A stretch of DNA of 64,000 nucleotides from Cornus controversa (taxonomy: Eukaryota > Streptophyta > Magnoliopsida > Cornales > Cornaceae): NCBI GenBank assembly GCA_026545225.1, contig CM048853.1:20161255-20225254 (forward strand), written 5' to 3'. The number at the start of each line of letters is the position of its first letter. Within the stretch, counting starts at the first letter, position 1. Position numbers and translations under genes: made by a program. Under the pieces are notes generated by a model. The model searched no databases. It worked only from the letters and a program-made list of their open reading frames with translations, and had not been told where the DNA came from. Of the stretch, positions 12,220 through 24,400 are shown piece after piece.

Positions 12220-13370
12220 CCATGAGGATAAACCGAAATCACCTAGAATGGTCCATCCCACCTTGAACGCAACTTTTCGGGAATCAACTGAAGCTTTGAA
12301 TTGAAGAGCCACACTTTATCACCTGGAGAGAAGAACTTCCATGAGATATATCGATTATGGAATGCCTTCGTCCTCTCTTTGTAAATTCATAAGCTTTCAT
12401 AAGCATCATGTATGAATTCTTCTAATTCATTCAATTGCAACTTTCTCTCTTCTCTAGTTCTTTTTGCATCGAAATTGAATTTTCAGATTGCCCAGAGTGC
12501 CTTATGCTCGATCTCTACTGGAAGATGACATGCTTTCCCATACACCAACCGATATGGTGACATACCGATAGGAGTCTTGTAAGCAGTCCAATATGCCCAT
12601 AATGCCTCACTTAGTCGTAATGACCAATCTCTTCTATCCGATCTTACTATCTTTTTGAGAATATACTTAATTTCTCGGTTGGACAGCTTTACTTGCCCAC
12701 TTGTCTAAGGATGGTAAGGCGTTGCCACCTTATGTGTCACTGAATATTTACCAAGCAAACCTCTCAAGAATTTATTGCAAAAGTGAGAACCACCATCACT
12801 GATCAAGGCTCGAGGAACTTCGAATCAACTAAGAATGTTTTCGTGCATAAATTTGATCACCACCTTGTGGTTATTGGTTCGAGTTGCAATGGCCTCCACC
12901 CATTTGGAGACATAATCCACACCAACCAAAATGTACTCGTAGCCAAAAGAGGGTGGAAAAGGCCCCATGAAATCAATTCCCCATACATAAAAAATTTCAA
13001 TCACCAGAATGGGGCTCATTAGCATCATATCTCGTCTTGATATTGAACCCAATCTTTGATATCGATCACAAGTTTTACAAAAAATATAGGCATCGTGGAA
13101 TAGATAAGGCTAGAGGAATCCACATTGAAGTACCTTTGCTGTTGTCTTTCTTGCACTAAAGTGGCCTCCACATGCTAACGAGTGGCAAAACCTGAGAATA
13201 TCTTGAAACTCATGGTCCGGGACACACCGCTGAATAATCTGATCTGGACAATATTTAAATAATTCTGGATCTTTCCAAAAGTAATGATGAACTTTAGAGA
13301 AGAATCTATCACGTTCTCTCTTGGTCCAGTCTCGTGGCTAAATAATTCACAATATCTGCATACCATGGTG
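12220..13370 (-). pseudogene. Integrase of inner Athila-like element
   Basis: Read on the - strand it begins at TPWYADIVNYLATRL (about 13362-13318), passes the zinc-binding region (decayed; [12 protein letters not shown] near 13060), and enters the core with [20 protein letters not shown] (about 12980-12920). The second block is intact (ALISDGGSHFCNKF), but the third reads GQVKLSN with Lys at 12687-12689 instead of Glu. It continues to RWDGPF and VNGQRLNHC near 12170-12270. Several frameshifts and stops are present. The upstream RT and RNase H that should precede TPWYADI are absent. Confidence 0.9.
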
Positions 13371-13399
13371 TGGAGTTGTCGGATACTCCAAACAATTGC

Positions 13400-14420
13400 T
13401 CACCCCGAAGTGATTTGGATGGTGTAGTGGGGATATGGAATTTACCACAATGGTAGAAAATTGATCTTCGAACACCTTCTTTTCCTTCTATTTTTCTTGC
13501 ACCTTTATTTCATCTGTAGATTCAAACACATCCGCAGAATCCATAAAGAAAACATCAATTTGATCTGGAGATTTTCAACAGCATTGAAAATATTAAGCTT
13601 AACCTTCATGTTGCCAAATGAAATATCCATGATCCCTGACCCACAATTTATGGAAGCATTAGCAGTAGCTAAGAAAGGTTGACCAATGATCACTGGAATA
13701 TACCTCCTTGGGTTATGAACTGGCTCAGTGTCAAGTACAATAAAATCAACAGGAAAGTAGAACTTGTTCACTTTAATGAGTACATCTTCAATAATCCCAC
13801 GGGGTTGCTTTGTTGATCTGTTTGCAAATTGCAACACCACCGAGGTAGGCTTCAATTCTCCTAAGCCCAATTGTAAGTACATTGAATAGGGTAGCAAATT
13901 CACACCTGCACCCAAATCAAGAAGAGCTTTATCAATATGGTGCTCCCCAATGATGCATAAGATAGTTGGGGCACCAAGATCTTTGTACTTAGGAGGAGTG
14001 CACTGCTGAATTATAGAACTTACTTGTTGTGGCAGCATCATTTTCTTTGGCACATGACTTTTAGAACACCTTTTCTGATTGCACAAGTCCTTCAAAAATT
14101 TAGCATAAGGAGGAATTTGCTTAATGGCATCATGGAGTGGCAAATTAATCTTCACTTGTCGAAACACCTCCATCATGTCATGCAGCTTGTCCCCTTGCTT
14201 CCCCAATTTAGATGCTTCAAGGAAACGTTGTGGGAAAGGAGCCTTGGGCTCATAAGAAATTTTAGCACTTGGACTTGTGGTCACTTTTTCTTCTTCTTTC
14301 TTCTCACCCACCTTATTATCAATTATTTTCCCACTCCTCAAAGTGGTAATAGCTTGAACTTGCTCATGGTGTGGGTTACTTGTGGAGGCTTGCATCCCTC
14401 TTGGATTAGTAACTAGTTGA
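13400..14420 (-). pseudogene. Gag end and aspartic protease of inner Athila-like element
   Basis: A long open stretch (14395-13505, 296 codons) starts within gag at QVQAITTLRSGK, a conserved block before the protease. The protease carries ALLDLGAGVNLLPYS (about 13945-13900), in which DLGA takes the place of the usual DTGA active site, as is common in this lineage. It then has FIVLDTEP and IGQPFLATA. It would cleave the element's own polyprotein. After DISFGNMKVKLNIFN the frame shifts and a short acidic segment leads directly to the integrase side at 13370, so about 1.7 kb present in the outer element is missing. The frame crosses the solo LTR insertion cleanly to 15838. Confidence 0.9.
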
Positions 14421-15837
14421 TGATTGGAATTGAATGTTACGCATTCTAGCCTATTAACTTGTGTATTTTATTCTCTTAATGATAGATTATTTTTTTATTT
14501 TACTTCGTTTTAGTGTTTTCTGTATTTTCAGGGCCTTAATGATTATTTTAGTTAAAACCATGATTTTGGGCTTTTAGAGATGACATGCAAGAAGGTTAGA
14601 TGAAGCCTACATCAAATGGATACATTCAACTCCATATTTCAAATCAAATTAGCCCAAGGACGTGGCCCAAGAGAATTATAATTGCTGAAGGGTATTTTGG
14701 CCTGAAGCCCAAATCTGCGTTTAATATAGTCTTAATCCCATTTTGGAAAATGGACCAGAAATGTTATTTCTGAACCTAAAATTGACTTAGTTTTACATGA
14801 AAGTTGAACAAAATTCGATTCTGCACACTTTTGTATTTCACCAAAATTCCTTGAATCGGACTTCTAGTGGGTCAAAAGTTGGGCCAAACGTCAGTAGGAA
14901 AAACCCACCTGATTAGTGCTGCGAGAAAACCTAATTAATTCCTAATTGGATTAGGACTTTTGTGTAGTCTCTTGCTATTAAAAGTGACGAATTGGGGCTG
15001 TATTGGGGAGGCTTGGCAGTAGCTTTGAAGAGCTTTTGGAGTAGAGAATCATTGGAGAACAAGGTATATCATGAGCGGCTAGGTCAGCCACCAGGGTTTT
15101 GATGTAGCCCTAACTAAATATCACTGGTTTGATTATTCTAATTATTGGGGATTTTTGTATTCATTCATAGATTGTGTAATTTAGAGGATTCTTATTATAG
15201 AATTGAGCAACAAAAGTGTTATAAATTTAGTTTCAATGATTTCTTATCTTGTCTTAGATACTTAATTGTTGTTATTGAACTCGTCCCTCTTGTTTTCTGT
15301 GATCATAAGAGTGATTATTATACAATGGTTTTCACTGAATATATCATTAAAAGCTTTGATGGATTATGCCTAGAAAAGATGAACCATACTGCACCTTAGA
15401 TTAGAGTAGTTAGGCAGATGGCCCATGCCAATCGAAGATAGTCTATGACTTAGCCTTAATCATATGTTATCTTCTTGACGGATGGAGATGAGTTTGTAGC
15501 CACCGACACCACTTATGCATGATATGATTCCCTATAGTTAGTTCTATTGGCCATTGATTGTGAAGTTAGTGGTGAAATCAATAACCTTAGATTTATCTTA
15601 TATTCTCTATACTCCTTAGTTTTTCTTGCTTTTGTTCAATTGCTTCATTAGTTAATTTAGTTATAAAAATTAGAACTTATTTCTTTTAAATTTAATTAGA
15701 ATTGGTCCTAACAATTCAACTTAGTCAGACCATAGTCCCTGAGGTTTGACACCCGTTTCGATAGCCCTATTCTGCAAGGAATTCGTTCTATTGAGAAGTG
15801 TGGTAATTTTAATTGAGACACACTGACACACAAATCA
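14421..15837 (+). mobile_element. Solo LTR of the same Athila-like family, opposite orientation
   Basis: This 1417 bp block is the reverse complement of the LTRs at 4119-5602 and 17417-18874, with visibly more differences from them than they have from each other. It begins TGATTGG and ends CAAATCA on the + strand, and is flanked by a perfect 5-bp duplication GTTGA (14416-14420 and 15838-15842). No internal sequence is attached. It interrupts gag of a member of its own family. Confidence 0.93.
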
Positions 15838-17283
15838 GTTGACTAGGGAGCTTCCCTTCTTCTCTTCTAGTTAATAAAGTAGCAAGCTGTCCAAACTGAG
15901 ATTCTAGTTTGGCAATAGATTGAGAATGAGAGTGCACTAGCTGAACTGTAGATTGTACTGTTGCTGCAGTAGCTTGCACTGTCTCTATAATAGAATCAAG
16001 TTTGTCAAATTTTGATAAGGTGAGTGTCAGCTTGTCTTCAATAGCAGAGATTCTTTGTGCCATAGGAACTTGTGTTTGATATTGTTATTGAGGTACAAAA
16101 TTTCTAGGTTGATATGATGGTTGCATTGCTGCCCCTTGGTTACAGTAAGAAAACCGGGATGATTCCTCCATGTAGGATTGTAAGTATTACCTCATGGAGG
16201 ATTCATTGGTCCAGTGAATGCAGCTTGGACTTGCTCATGTTGGACATCAGAAAATTGCCCCATTGAAGGACAATTGTTCACATTATGCATAGGACTAGAG
16301 CAAAATTCACAAGGGCCTAGGAATGAAGAATTTGAAGCAGAAGGAGTTTTATTAGCAGCCATAATTGCTGCTACCTTCTGTGCAATTAAATCAATGTCAG
16401 TTGGCATAACTTCTAAAGCACCAACCTCAAAAATCCCATCAGTCTTCCTTATAGTGGCGGGTCTGCTAGAATGAGTAGAGGACATATGTTGTAGAGAGTT
16501 GTCACTAAGATTTTCAAATAAGGTCCATGCCTCTTCTTCACTCTTCAACATAAAAGTACCTCCATAAGATGCATCAACCATCTGTCTGTTGGCTTCTGTC
16601 AGCCCTTCATGAAAACTCTACACTAGTTGCCACTTAAGAACTTGATGATGAGGACACTTCCTAAGAAGGTCCTTGAATCTTTCCCATGTCTCATAAAATT
16701 GTTCCCCCTCATGTTGGGAGAAACCATTGATAACACGTTTGAACTAATTGGTCTTCCCTATCGAAAAATATTTCTTGAGAAACTCATGTTGTATCTAAGT
16801 CCAAGTCGTGATAGACCCTGCCGGTAGAGAATTGAACCAATACTTTGCTTTATCCTTCAGGGAGAATGAAAAAAGTCTCATTCTAAAAGCCTCTTCAGAG
16901 AAGTTGTGAATTTTGGTAGTTGAGCACACTTCAATAAATTCATCTAGATGCTTGTTAGGGTCTTCTTGAATCAGCCTAAAATAAGATGGTAACATCTGAA
17001 TAATGCTGGACTTGATCTCATAATTCTGTGCTGTGACATTGGGCAGTTGAAAACCCGCTGGTGAGGTGTATGTTTCAGGAGCATAATAGTCCCTAAGCAA
17101 TCTAGCCCTTTCTCCATCAGTATTAGGAACAAGGTTATTATTCCTCTCTTCTGCCATGTCTTCAATTAATTCTAACTCTTGCATAATGGCATCAACAGGG
17201 ATGTTCCTCTGTTATCTAAGAGTACATTCAGGCTCAGGATCAAGAGGTATCAAAGGATCAGCCACAGAATGACGACCTTGCAT
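15838..17283 (-). pseudogene. Gag of inner Athila-like element
   Basis: An ATG at 17283 (- strand) opens a decayed gag. It passes a retrotransposon gag core (about 17184-16600) with FRLIQEDPNKHLDEFIEVC, RMRLFSFSLKDKAKYWFNSL and a downstream EFLKKYFSIGKTN block. A zinc knuckle C-x2-C-x4-H-x4-C follows (CEFCSSPMHNVNNC, about 16310-16270). It ends in a helical segment with LESQFGQLATLL before the solo LTR at 15837. Stops occur early (about 17216) and near 16795 and 16619. Gag would package element RNA in cytoplasmic particles. Confidence 0.9.
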
Positions 17284-17393
17284 ATATTAGTGAAAAGCAC
17301 CTAAAAAGAAAACAAAAACAAAATATAAAAATTTCCTAAACTAAAAATCCAATTAAAACTAATTCTGTAAAATCCAATCAATCAAATAGATAA

Positions 17394-17411
17394 TCCTTGA
17401 CAACGGTGCCA
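17394..17411 (-). other. Primer binding site of inner element
   Basis: Five bases inside the 5' LTR, the - strand reads TGGCACCGTTGTCAAGGA. It resembles the TGGCGCCGTTGCCGGGGA site complementary to tRNA-Asp used by Athila-type elements; three of the four differences are C-to-T or G-to-A changes at CpG-like positions. The position next to the LTR and the TGG start make the call firm; the exact tRNA is from memory. Confidence 0.85.
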
Positions 17412-17416
17412 AAAAT

Positions 17417-18874
17417 TGATTCGTGTGTGAGTGCGTCTCAAATTATAATTACCATATTTCGCAATAGGACGAATTCTTTGCAGAATAGGGCTATCGAAAG
17501 GGGTGTCGAACCTCAGGGATTATGGTCTGACGAGTTGGAATACGGAATTAATTCTAATTAAATTTAAAAGAAAAGAATTTTGATTTTTATATTTAAATTA
17601 ACTAAAAAGCAAAATAAAATAAATCGAAGGAAATATAGAGTGTGAATAATTTGAGATAAATCTAGGGTATTTGACTTCACCACTAACTCCACAATCAATG
17701 GTCAATTGAATCAACTATGGGGAATTACATCATGCATAAGTGGTGTCGGTGGCTACAAGCTCACCTTCATCCGTAAAAAAGATAACATATAATTAAGGGT
17801 AAGTCATGGACTATCTTCGATTGGCATGGGCCATTTGCCTAACTACTCTAATCTATGGTGCAGTATGGTTCATCTTCTCTAGGCATAATATATTAAAGCT
17901 TTTAATGATATATTCAGTGATTATTTTTGTGTAATAATCGCTCTCATGATCACAGAAAATAAGAGAGATTGAGTTCAATAACAACAACCAAATATCTAAG
18001 ATAAGATAAGAAATCATTGAAACTGAATTTTTAAGACTTGTGTTGCTCAATTCTATAATAAGAATCCTCTAAATTACACAATCTATGCATGAACATAAAG
18101 GTCCCCAATAATTAAAACAATCAAACCATTGATGCTTTGTTAAGGCTACATCAAAACCCTAGTAGATTAACTATCCGCTCATGGTAGAAGAAGAAGCTTT
18201 AACTGTTGAGGAAGAAGGCATCATCTTCATGAATTATGCGTATAACTTTGTTCTCCAATGGTCTGCAAAGTATCTCTTCTTTTTTGTCCAAAACCTCTCT
18301 CAGACTCTCCAATCTCTCACTAACTCAGCCTCCAATTCTTCACTTTATGCCCCAAGAGAATACACCGAAGTCCTAATCCAATTAGGAATTAATTAGGTTT
18401 TCCCGCAGCACTAATCAAGTAGGTTTTTCCTACTGATGTTTGGCCCAACTTTTGACCCACTAGAAGTCTGATTCACGAAATTTTCATGAAATACAACAGT
18501 GTGTAGAATCGAATTTCGTTTAACCCTTGCGAAAATTAAGTTAATTTGAGGCTCAAAAATAAGACTGTATTAAACGCAGATTTGGGCTTCAGGCCCGAAA
18601 CCTTCTTAAGCAGCTGTAATTCTCTTGGACCTTTTTTATGGGCTCATTTGAGTTGAAATAAATGGTTGAATGGATCCATTTGATGTAAGCTTCATCTAAC
18701 CATCTTGGATGTCATCTTTAAAAGCTCAATATCATGATTTTAACTGAAATAATCATTAAGGCCCTGAAAATATAGAAAATACTAAAATGAAGTAAAATAA
18801 CAAAATAATCTATCACTAAGAGAATAAAATACATAAGTTAAGAGGCTAGAATGCGTAACATTCATTGCCTATCA
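17417..18874 (-). repeat. 5' LTR of inner Athila-like element
   Basis: 1458 bp, bounded by TGATAG...TCA on the - strand, next to the PBS on one side and to the AGAAT duplication (18875-18879) on the other. It is highly similar to 4119-5602 but lacks about 30 bp present there (near 18560). It would drive transcription of the element leftwards. Confidence 0.95.
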
Positions 18875-20090
18875 AGAATCTCAGTATCCAGATTCGAGAT
18901 GTACCAGGCAAAGCTTGGCGCACTCTAGGATTTCATCCCGAGCATATTTTTGACCCCGTAAAGTTTGAGAGGTGTCGGGACATAGCATGGGCTGTGGCAG
19001 AGCTGCGGTGACGCCGGCTTGACAGACTACTCCAGTCGTTATCCGACATTGCATATAGTTGGTTGGTGCTAGTCTTCTACGAGCATATGAAGTACTAGTG
19101 CACCATGCCTGGTACTCTACAGACTGTGGTGGGAGGGACTACGATCACCATCACGGTGAGTCGGATAGCCTAGCTCATAGGCTGCCCGCACCTACAACCT
19201 CTGGATATGGTCGACTAGGATGACCGTCCGCTTTTCAAGGAGTCCCTCCCGTTAGACACTACCGTGTTCTCCATGGTCATGGATATGTGCAATGGGAAGT
19301 TTACCACCCCCAATCAGAATTGCACAAGCAAATCCATGTGCCCGACGGACTTATGGTTCTTGGATATCATCCTTATCAAGAACGCATGTCCTCTAGGACA
19401 TGTAGCAGAGTGCCAGGGTGACCTTCTTCACTGCTTATACGCATCTCATACTGGCCTGTGGCTTTCTGTCCCCTCGCTCATTTGGGGGCAAATGTATAAA
19501 GTGTGGGACGCTCTAGTCCGGAAGACGAACAGGAGAGTGGCTACTTGGCAGCTGCCGTTCCCCTACTTTGTCATGACCTTTCTTAGGGAGGCCAATATCC
19601 CTTTCAATACTACGGACATCCAGATAGGACCGCCTCCTCATTTCTAGCACACTCACTAGGTGCGGGTGCGTAGGCATTTGGAGTGCCAGCAGCGCCAAGG
19701 GCAGGAGCGCGAGGACATGGACATGGATGATCCCCTTGCATTGGCAGAGGAGGACGAGCCTATAGAGAGTGAGCCCTCAGATGAGGAGGCAGAGGAGGAT
19801 TCGACCGGTCTGAGCCATGAGCAGTTTGATATATTGGCCACTGGATATTCCTGTTTGACGGCAGATATAGAGAGGTTGCAGCAGGGTTTTGACGAGCACG
19901 TCCGGGTGACTAAGAGCCACATGGCTGCCATAAGAAGGGATATCACATCTCTGACTCAGGTCAGAGAGCATTGATTGATGAGTTTCGGTCGTTCCGACAG
20001 GACCTCCGGACTATGTTGCATGGTCCGGCCACCGCTTCGACTTCTGCACCACCCACTGAGCCCTCTTCACCACCACCCACCCTGGATTAG
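18875..20090 (+). pseudogene. Extra ORF of the outer Athila-like element, main part
   Basis: The frame begun at 4101 resumes here after the duplicated AGAAT. It has in-frame stops near 19010 and then an open stretch 19264-19647, which includes PTDLWFLDIILIKNACPLGH and GLWLSVPSLIWGQM. After a stop at 19645 the same frame runs 19660-19974 with an acidic region (PLALAEEDEPIESEPSDEEA) and a probable coiled coil. A 1-2 base shift near 19975 leads to a proline/serine-rich tail ending at TAG 20088-20090. It is homologous in layout and motifs to 7188-8337 on the other strand. The region is notably GC-richer than its surroundings. Confidence 0.85.
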
Positions 20091-20788
20091 TTTAGCATTT
20101 TTTTTGTTTTATTTTCAGTTTTAGTTTTGTATTTATTTTTAGTAGGACATGTCTTCGGATCTTTTTATGTATTCCATCATTTCATTTTGTACTGCATATG
20201 TTTTACACATTTATGAAATACAGTTTGGTTTTAATTATAATTTTTATTCACTGTATTTCTTTTACATTTGGCATCGAGACCACTGTCACCAATGCTCTGA
20301 CTATGTATGTAGTACCAATTTGCTGATTGGCATATGCATGATACAGTTGATGATTTTCGTTTATTAAAGCCTAGTTTCAATTCCCAATACTGTTGAGATT
20401 GTTTCAACACAGTATGGCTTTAATAAAGAAAGGCAGCCCCTTTGCATACTATACGTTAGTATGCCTGGATAATTAATATCGTATCGCATATACCTCTTAG
20501 CAAATTAGGAGTTACCAGTTCAGAGTTTAGAATGAAGCGTAACGATGCCAAAAATCATAATCGTACAAAGAAATCAATATGGGTGCATACTTGCTTTATC
20601 CTTTTATTTTTATTTATTCACTCTTTGTTCCCCATAATGCTCATGGTATACAGTTGATAATCCTTGCAGGTTTTGCTACTCACGTAGCCCACTGCTTGTA
20701 ATTGACTACTGTTTCTATCAAGAACCGCTTTCCCGGTAATTTCGTTCCTTTCTCTTCTCTTTAAATCATTGAGGATAATGTTTGATTT
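20091..20788 (+). other. 3' untranslated region of the outer element
   Basis: AT-rich, with no coding sequence found. It ends with the CATTGAGGATAATG block (20768-20781) that precedes the PPT in this family. Confidence 0.6.
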
Positions 20789-21320
20789 AAGTTTGGGAGT
20801 GTGCGGTATACCAGGTGCATATGCTTGCAATTGTTCAATTCTTTTGTTGTTTATTGACGTTGTAATGCAATTTTGTGCATTTTAGTCATGATGTTTGGCT
20901 TTATAAGGGAAGACTATCCCAATAAATGTTCGAGGCAAATGCAGCAGGTAATTAGGAGCTTTGGGCATTGTAAATACCCGCACTTTTGCAAGTCATGTAT
21001 TATGTTAGAATGGTCCACATTTTTGTTCAGTTGTGAATATGGTACAATTCTTACCCTAAATTTGTCCTTAGCAGCACAAACTAGCACACATGCATTTTAA
21101 GTTGTGGGGTATAAGTCTGATGAAGAATTTTGTAAATTTTTATTTTTATTAGATGACTTAGAGAAGGTGTCTTCCGATATTTCTTATAAAAAAAAGGAGA
21201 AAAATTTGCGCAATAAGCCTTGTCACTCAATAAATCGAGTCTCTGTGCCTTATGAAGTATAGAGTATTCGTGTATAAGTGTGTAAGGTTAAGCCATAATG
21301 AAGCGGGTGGCTTGTTTAAG
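20789..21320 (+). repeat. PPT and partial 3' LTR of the outer element
   Basis: The purine tract AAGTTTGGGAG (20789-20799) is followed by a TG start (20800, TGTGCGGTATACC). A TATA-like TATAAAAAA lies near 21185. The LTR end could not be placed, because the 5' partner lies outside the window and a DNA-transposon-like sequence begins near 21320. The LTR is therefore probably truncated or interrupted there. Confidence 0.6.
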
Positions 21321-21405
21321 CTCATCCCTAAAAATCTCCGTTAATATATGCATATATTAACGGGTTATCTGTCAAACTTTAACGGGAAGAAAAAATTCCC
21401 GTTAA

Positions 21406-24400
21406 TAAGTAATTAAAATTTTCCTCCTACGGGGCTCTAGCTTGACGTCAATATCTAATAAAAATCCACGCTCTCAATTTTGCCATTCCCGCTCTCAATT
21501 TCGCCATTCCCACTAACTCATCTACTAATATTTTCTTACTCACCAAACCCACTACCACATGATTTCTTCTCCCTCCATCAAAATCCTCATGAAACCCCAA
21601 CTCTCTCTCTCTCTCTCTCTCATTCCCATTCACCAATTTCTTCTCACCAAATCCTTAATCCACATTGCCCTCAGGAAATGCCTACACTATCTCTCGACCT
21701 TTGTGTTCTGTTTCACGCTACTGTCTCGATTCTTGCACGATCAAGTAGGATTTCTTCATCCAATCATTTGATTCACTCTATATAACATGTTCTATTTAGT
21801 GAGAGAAAATGAAATGCTTTTAGATGATAAATCAAGGAAATCTTGAGAATTTTCTAGCTTTTGTTCCCTTTCCCCCTAATTATTTCCTAAGAACCAAGTA
21901 TTAGAACAGAGAGCTAGGGTTTTGATGATACTAAATAAAGTCTAGGGTTTATAAAATTTCTTTGAGTATTGTTTGCTACGATCTGTACTATTAGGATGCA
22001 ATTGTGGATTTTTCAGAGCATGGAATCGTGGTGATTGTTGAGAAAACAAGTTGTCTTCAAGCCAAAGTATATCTTCAGGGTGAGATGTTAATTTCAACTT
22101 CATTATTATTTTCAATTTTATATTATTTGCTTGGTTGCCGAGAAAGTTTTTGGAGAGTTGAGGTCACATGAAAATTGATAACTCTGATGTTAATTCTTTT
22201 CTTGACAATAGAATGGAGGGTAATGGAATATTACTTTTTTGTTGCTGAAGTTTGAAGTTTATTTGGCGCTTTTCATTTGTTATGATTATAGTATGCAAGG
22301 GAGGCCAAGATTTGGAATGAGCTTGGGCCTTTTGGTTGATTGCCTGAACACATTTTTTGCTTTTGGACATTATCCGGGCCTCATATGCAGCTTCTTCTCA
22401 AGTATGTTTTAATTTGATTTCTTCTCTCTATTTGTTTAGGAATTCTGTTTGAAAAATTGCACACTAAAATTGACAATTTTACAAGAAATGTATATGTTGA
22501 TTCCATTTCTCATGCTTATTGATTGTGCTTTCAATTTTCTATTATTTTTCTTTGCTTTAGCACTAGTTTGTTAGTGTGAGTGTATATCTTTGTTTTTCAA
22601 AAATCAAATGGAGTGATTTAGGCTATCATATTTTTTAATTATTATGGTATTTTAATTAGTTTCTGCATTTGTTTCGATAGGAAACCTATGTGGATTGGAT
22701 GATAAAACTGTTTGATCACTGGATTCCTAAAAGATTATTAAAAGTTGAAACATTTTGTTAGTTTTGTTATAGCATTTCCCTAATTTTAGGGTTTCAGCTT
22801 CTTTTTAGGATTCATTAACGAGATGGGTGTCACATTTGTGTTTGATTGCTAACTCTAATGAGATAATATTAAAAAAGTTGAAAGAGTTAACTGAACAAAG
22901 TAGATAGGATAAAAGAGATAAAATAGTTAGCAACAGACAAGTTCTATTATTTGTGTAGTTGGCTATTCATTTCACTTGTATATAAGATGTTTTACTCATA
23001 CGTTATGAATTGCAGCTTATTATAGTTTATAAGCTAATTGAAGAATTAAACAGTCAAATTGATAAAGAGAAAGTTTGTTTCAAAAGCAGATTCTTTACAA
23101 TTACTTTTGAGAACCTTAAACTAATTTTTACACCTTAAACAGTCAAATAGAAGTGTTTGCAAATGCCCATTTTTTAAATGGGAAATTTAGGACATTACTA
23201 CTACTAAAGCAATAGTTTTTGTCCCATTTCTCAAATCCAACAAGCTTTATCCTGTTAAATCAAATAAACAATTCAACTAATGTAATGTTACTTGTATACT
23301 CTTTTACATCTAAAATTTTGCATATATATTCTTACTAATCATGTCTTTTGTAAAGTTTGAAACCAGTGAATATGAGTTTTGGCTTCTTTTTACATTTTAA
23401 TAAATGCTTTGGATACTTTATATTTTATTGAAAAGTGGTCCAAAATTTTAAAAATTATAAAAATAAATAAATAAGGCTTAATTGAATTGAGCTGAATTTA
23501 ACTAAAATCCCATTTTAAAACAGATCTATCAAGACAATAAATATTTCTCTATTTTATTCTTTGTACCATATGAGTTTTTTCTTAGAAGAGTTAGGCTACA
23601 AAGGATGGGTTGGTTGAATGAATTTTAGACTACTTTTCTAAAGTTGTTCTTTCTTGAAAGATGTCAGGGCCATATTCTCTTGAACATCAAGCCACTGATC
23701 AAATTTCCAAGTAGTCTCGCCGATGATCCATGTAAGATTTGAGTTATGAAATTTCTATCTTGCCTTCTTCTCTACATATTTGTATTTGTCTACACACACT
23801 CACAAACATACACATATGTATTTGATGCTTCTTACTTGATTAATCAACTATCAACTGTGAATTAATGCAATGGTTCGTATTTTTAGTTTACCTGGTTCAC
23901 ATGTTTTGATGGGATTTTAACACTTTCAATATCTGACTAAAATCCCCTCCAAAATTGTTTTTAACAATTCTCTGTGTAGTACAAGAATATATGCTTTTTC
24001 AACATTGTTTATAGATCTCGTTAACTGTTATGGTAGCCTAGGGGTTGTGCTTATATAGTTTTTTGAACCATTTGGTTTGTTTTTTTGTTAAAAACTTCTG
24101 ATTAAATATTTTATATCTAAAAACAATTTCATGTATTCAAAATATCTTTTTAACGAAGCAAAATGTTAGCTAAATTCACTCTTTTACCCTTTTGATCTTC
24201 AATTACTTTCTCTTCATATTTTGTGGATCCAAAGTAAATTCTAACTCTAAAAAGGAAGGATTTTCCACTTAAGTTTGTTAGGGTTGTTCTTGAAAATTTT
24301 GGCACTCATTTGCATGTTTTGGATGTAATTTTTTTATATGCCTTCATAAAAATTTTAAATAATTTTATTTTCAGTCAAAAAACTGTGAGTTCCTTTCATG

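Larger units (their letters stand above)
4119..18874 (-). mobile_element. Inner Athila-like gypsy retrotransposon, nearly complete, RT deleted
   Basis: A 14.8 kb insertion on the - strand. Both LTRs begin TGATAG and end TCA when read on the - strand, and the element is flanked by a perfect 5-bp duplication AGAAT (4114-4118 and 18875-18879). Order on the - strand: 5' LTR, PBS, gag-protease, integrase, extra ORF, 3' untranslated region, PPT, 3' LTR. RT and RNase H are missing between protease and integrase. Two later insertions sit inside it (8338-11430 and 14421-15837). Without those, the element would be about 10.2 kb. LTR length, PBS type and the extra ORF after pol fit the Athila lineage. 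Confidence 0.95.

Noticed and set aside
19656..19946. Antisense frames opposite the Athila extra ORF
   Set aside because: The serine-rich peptides mirror the acidic segment of the sense ORF.
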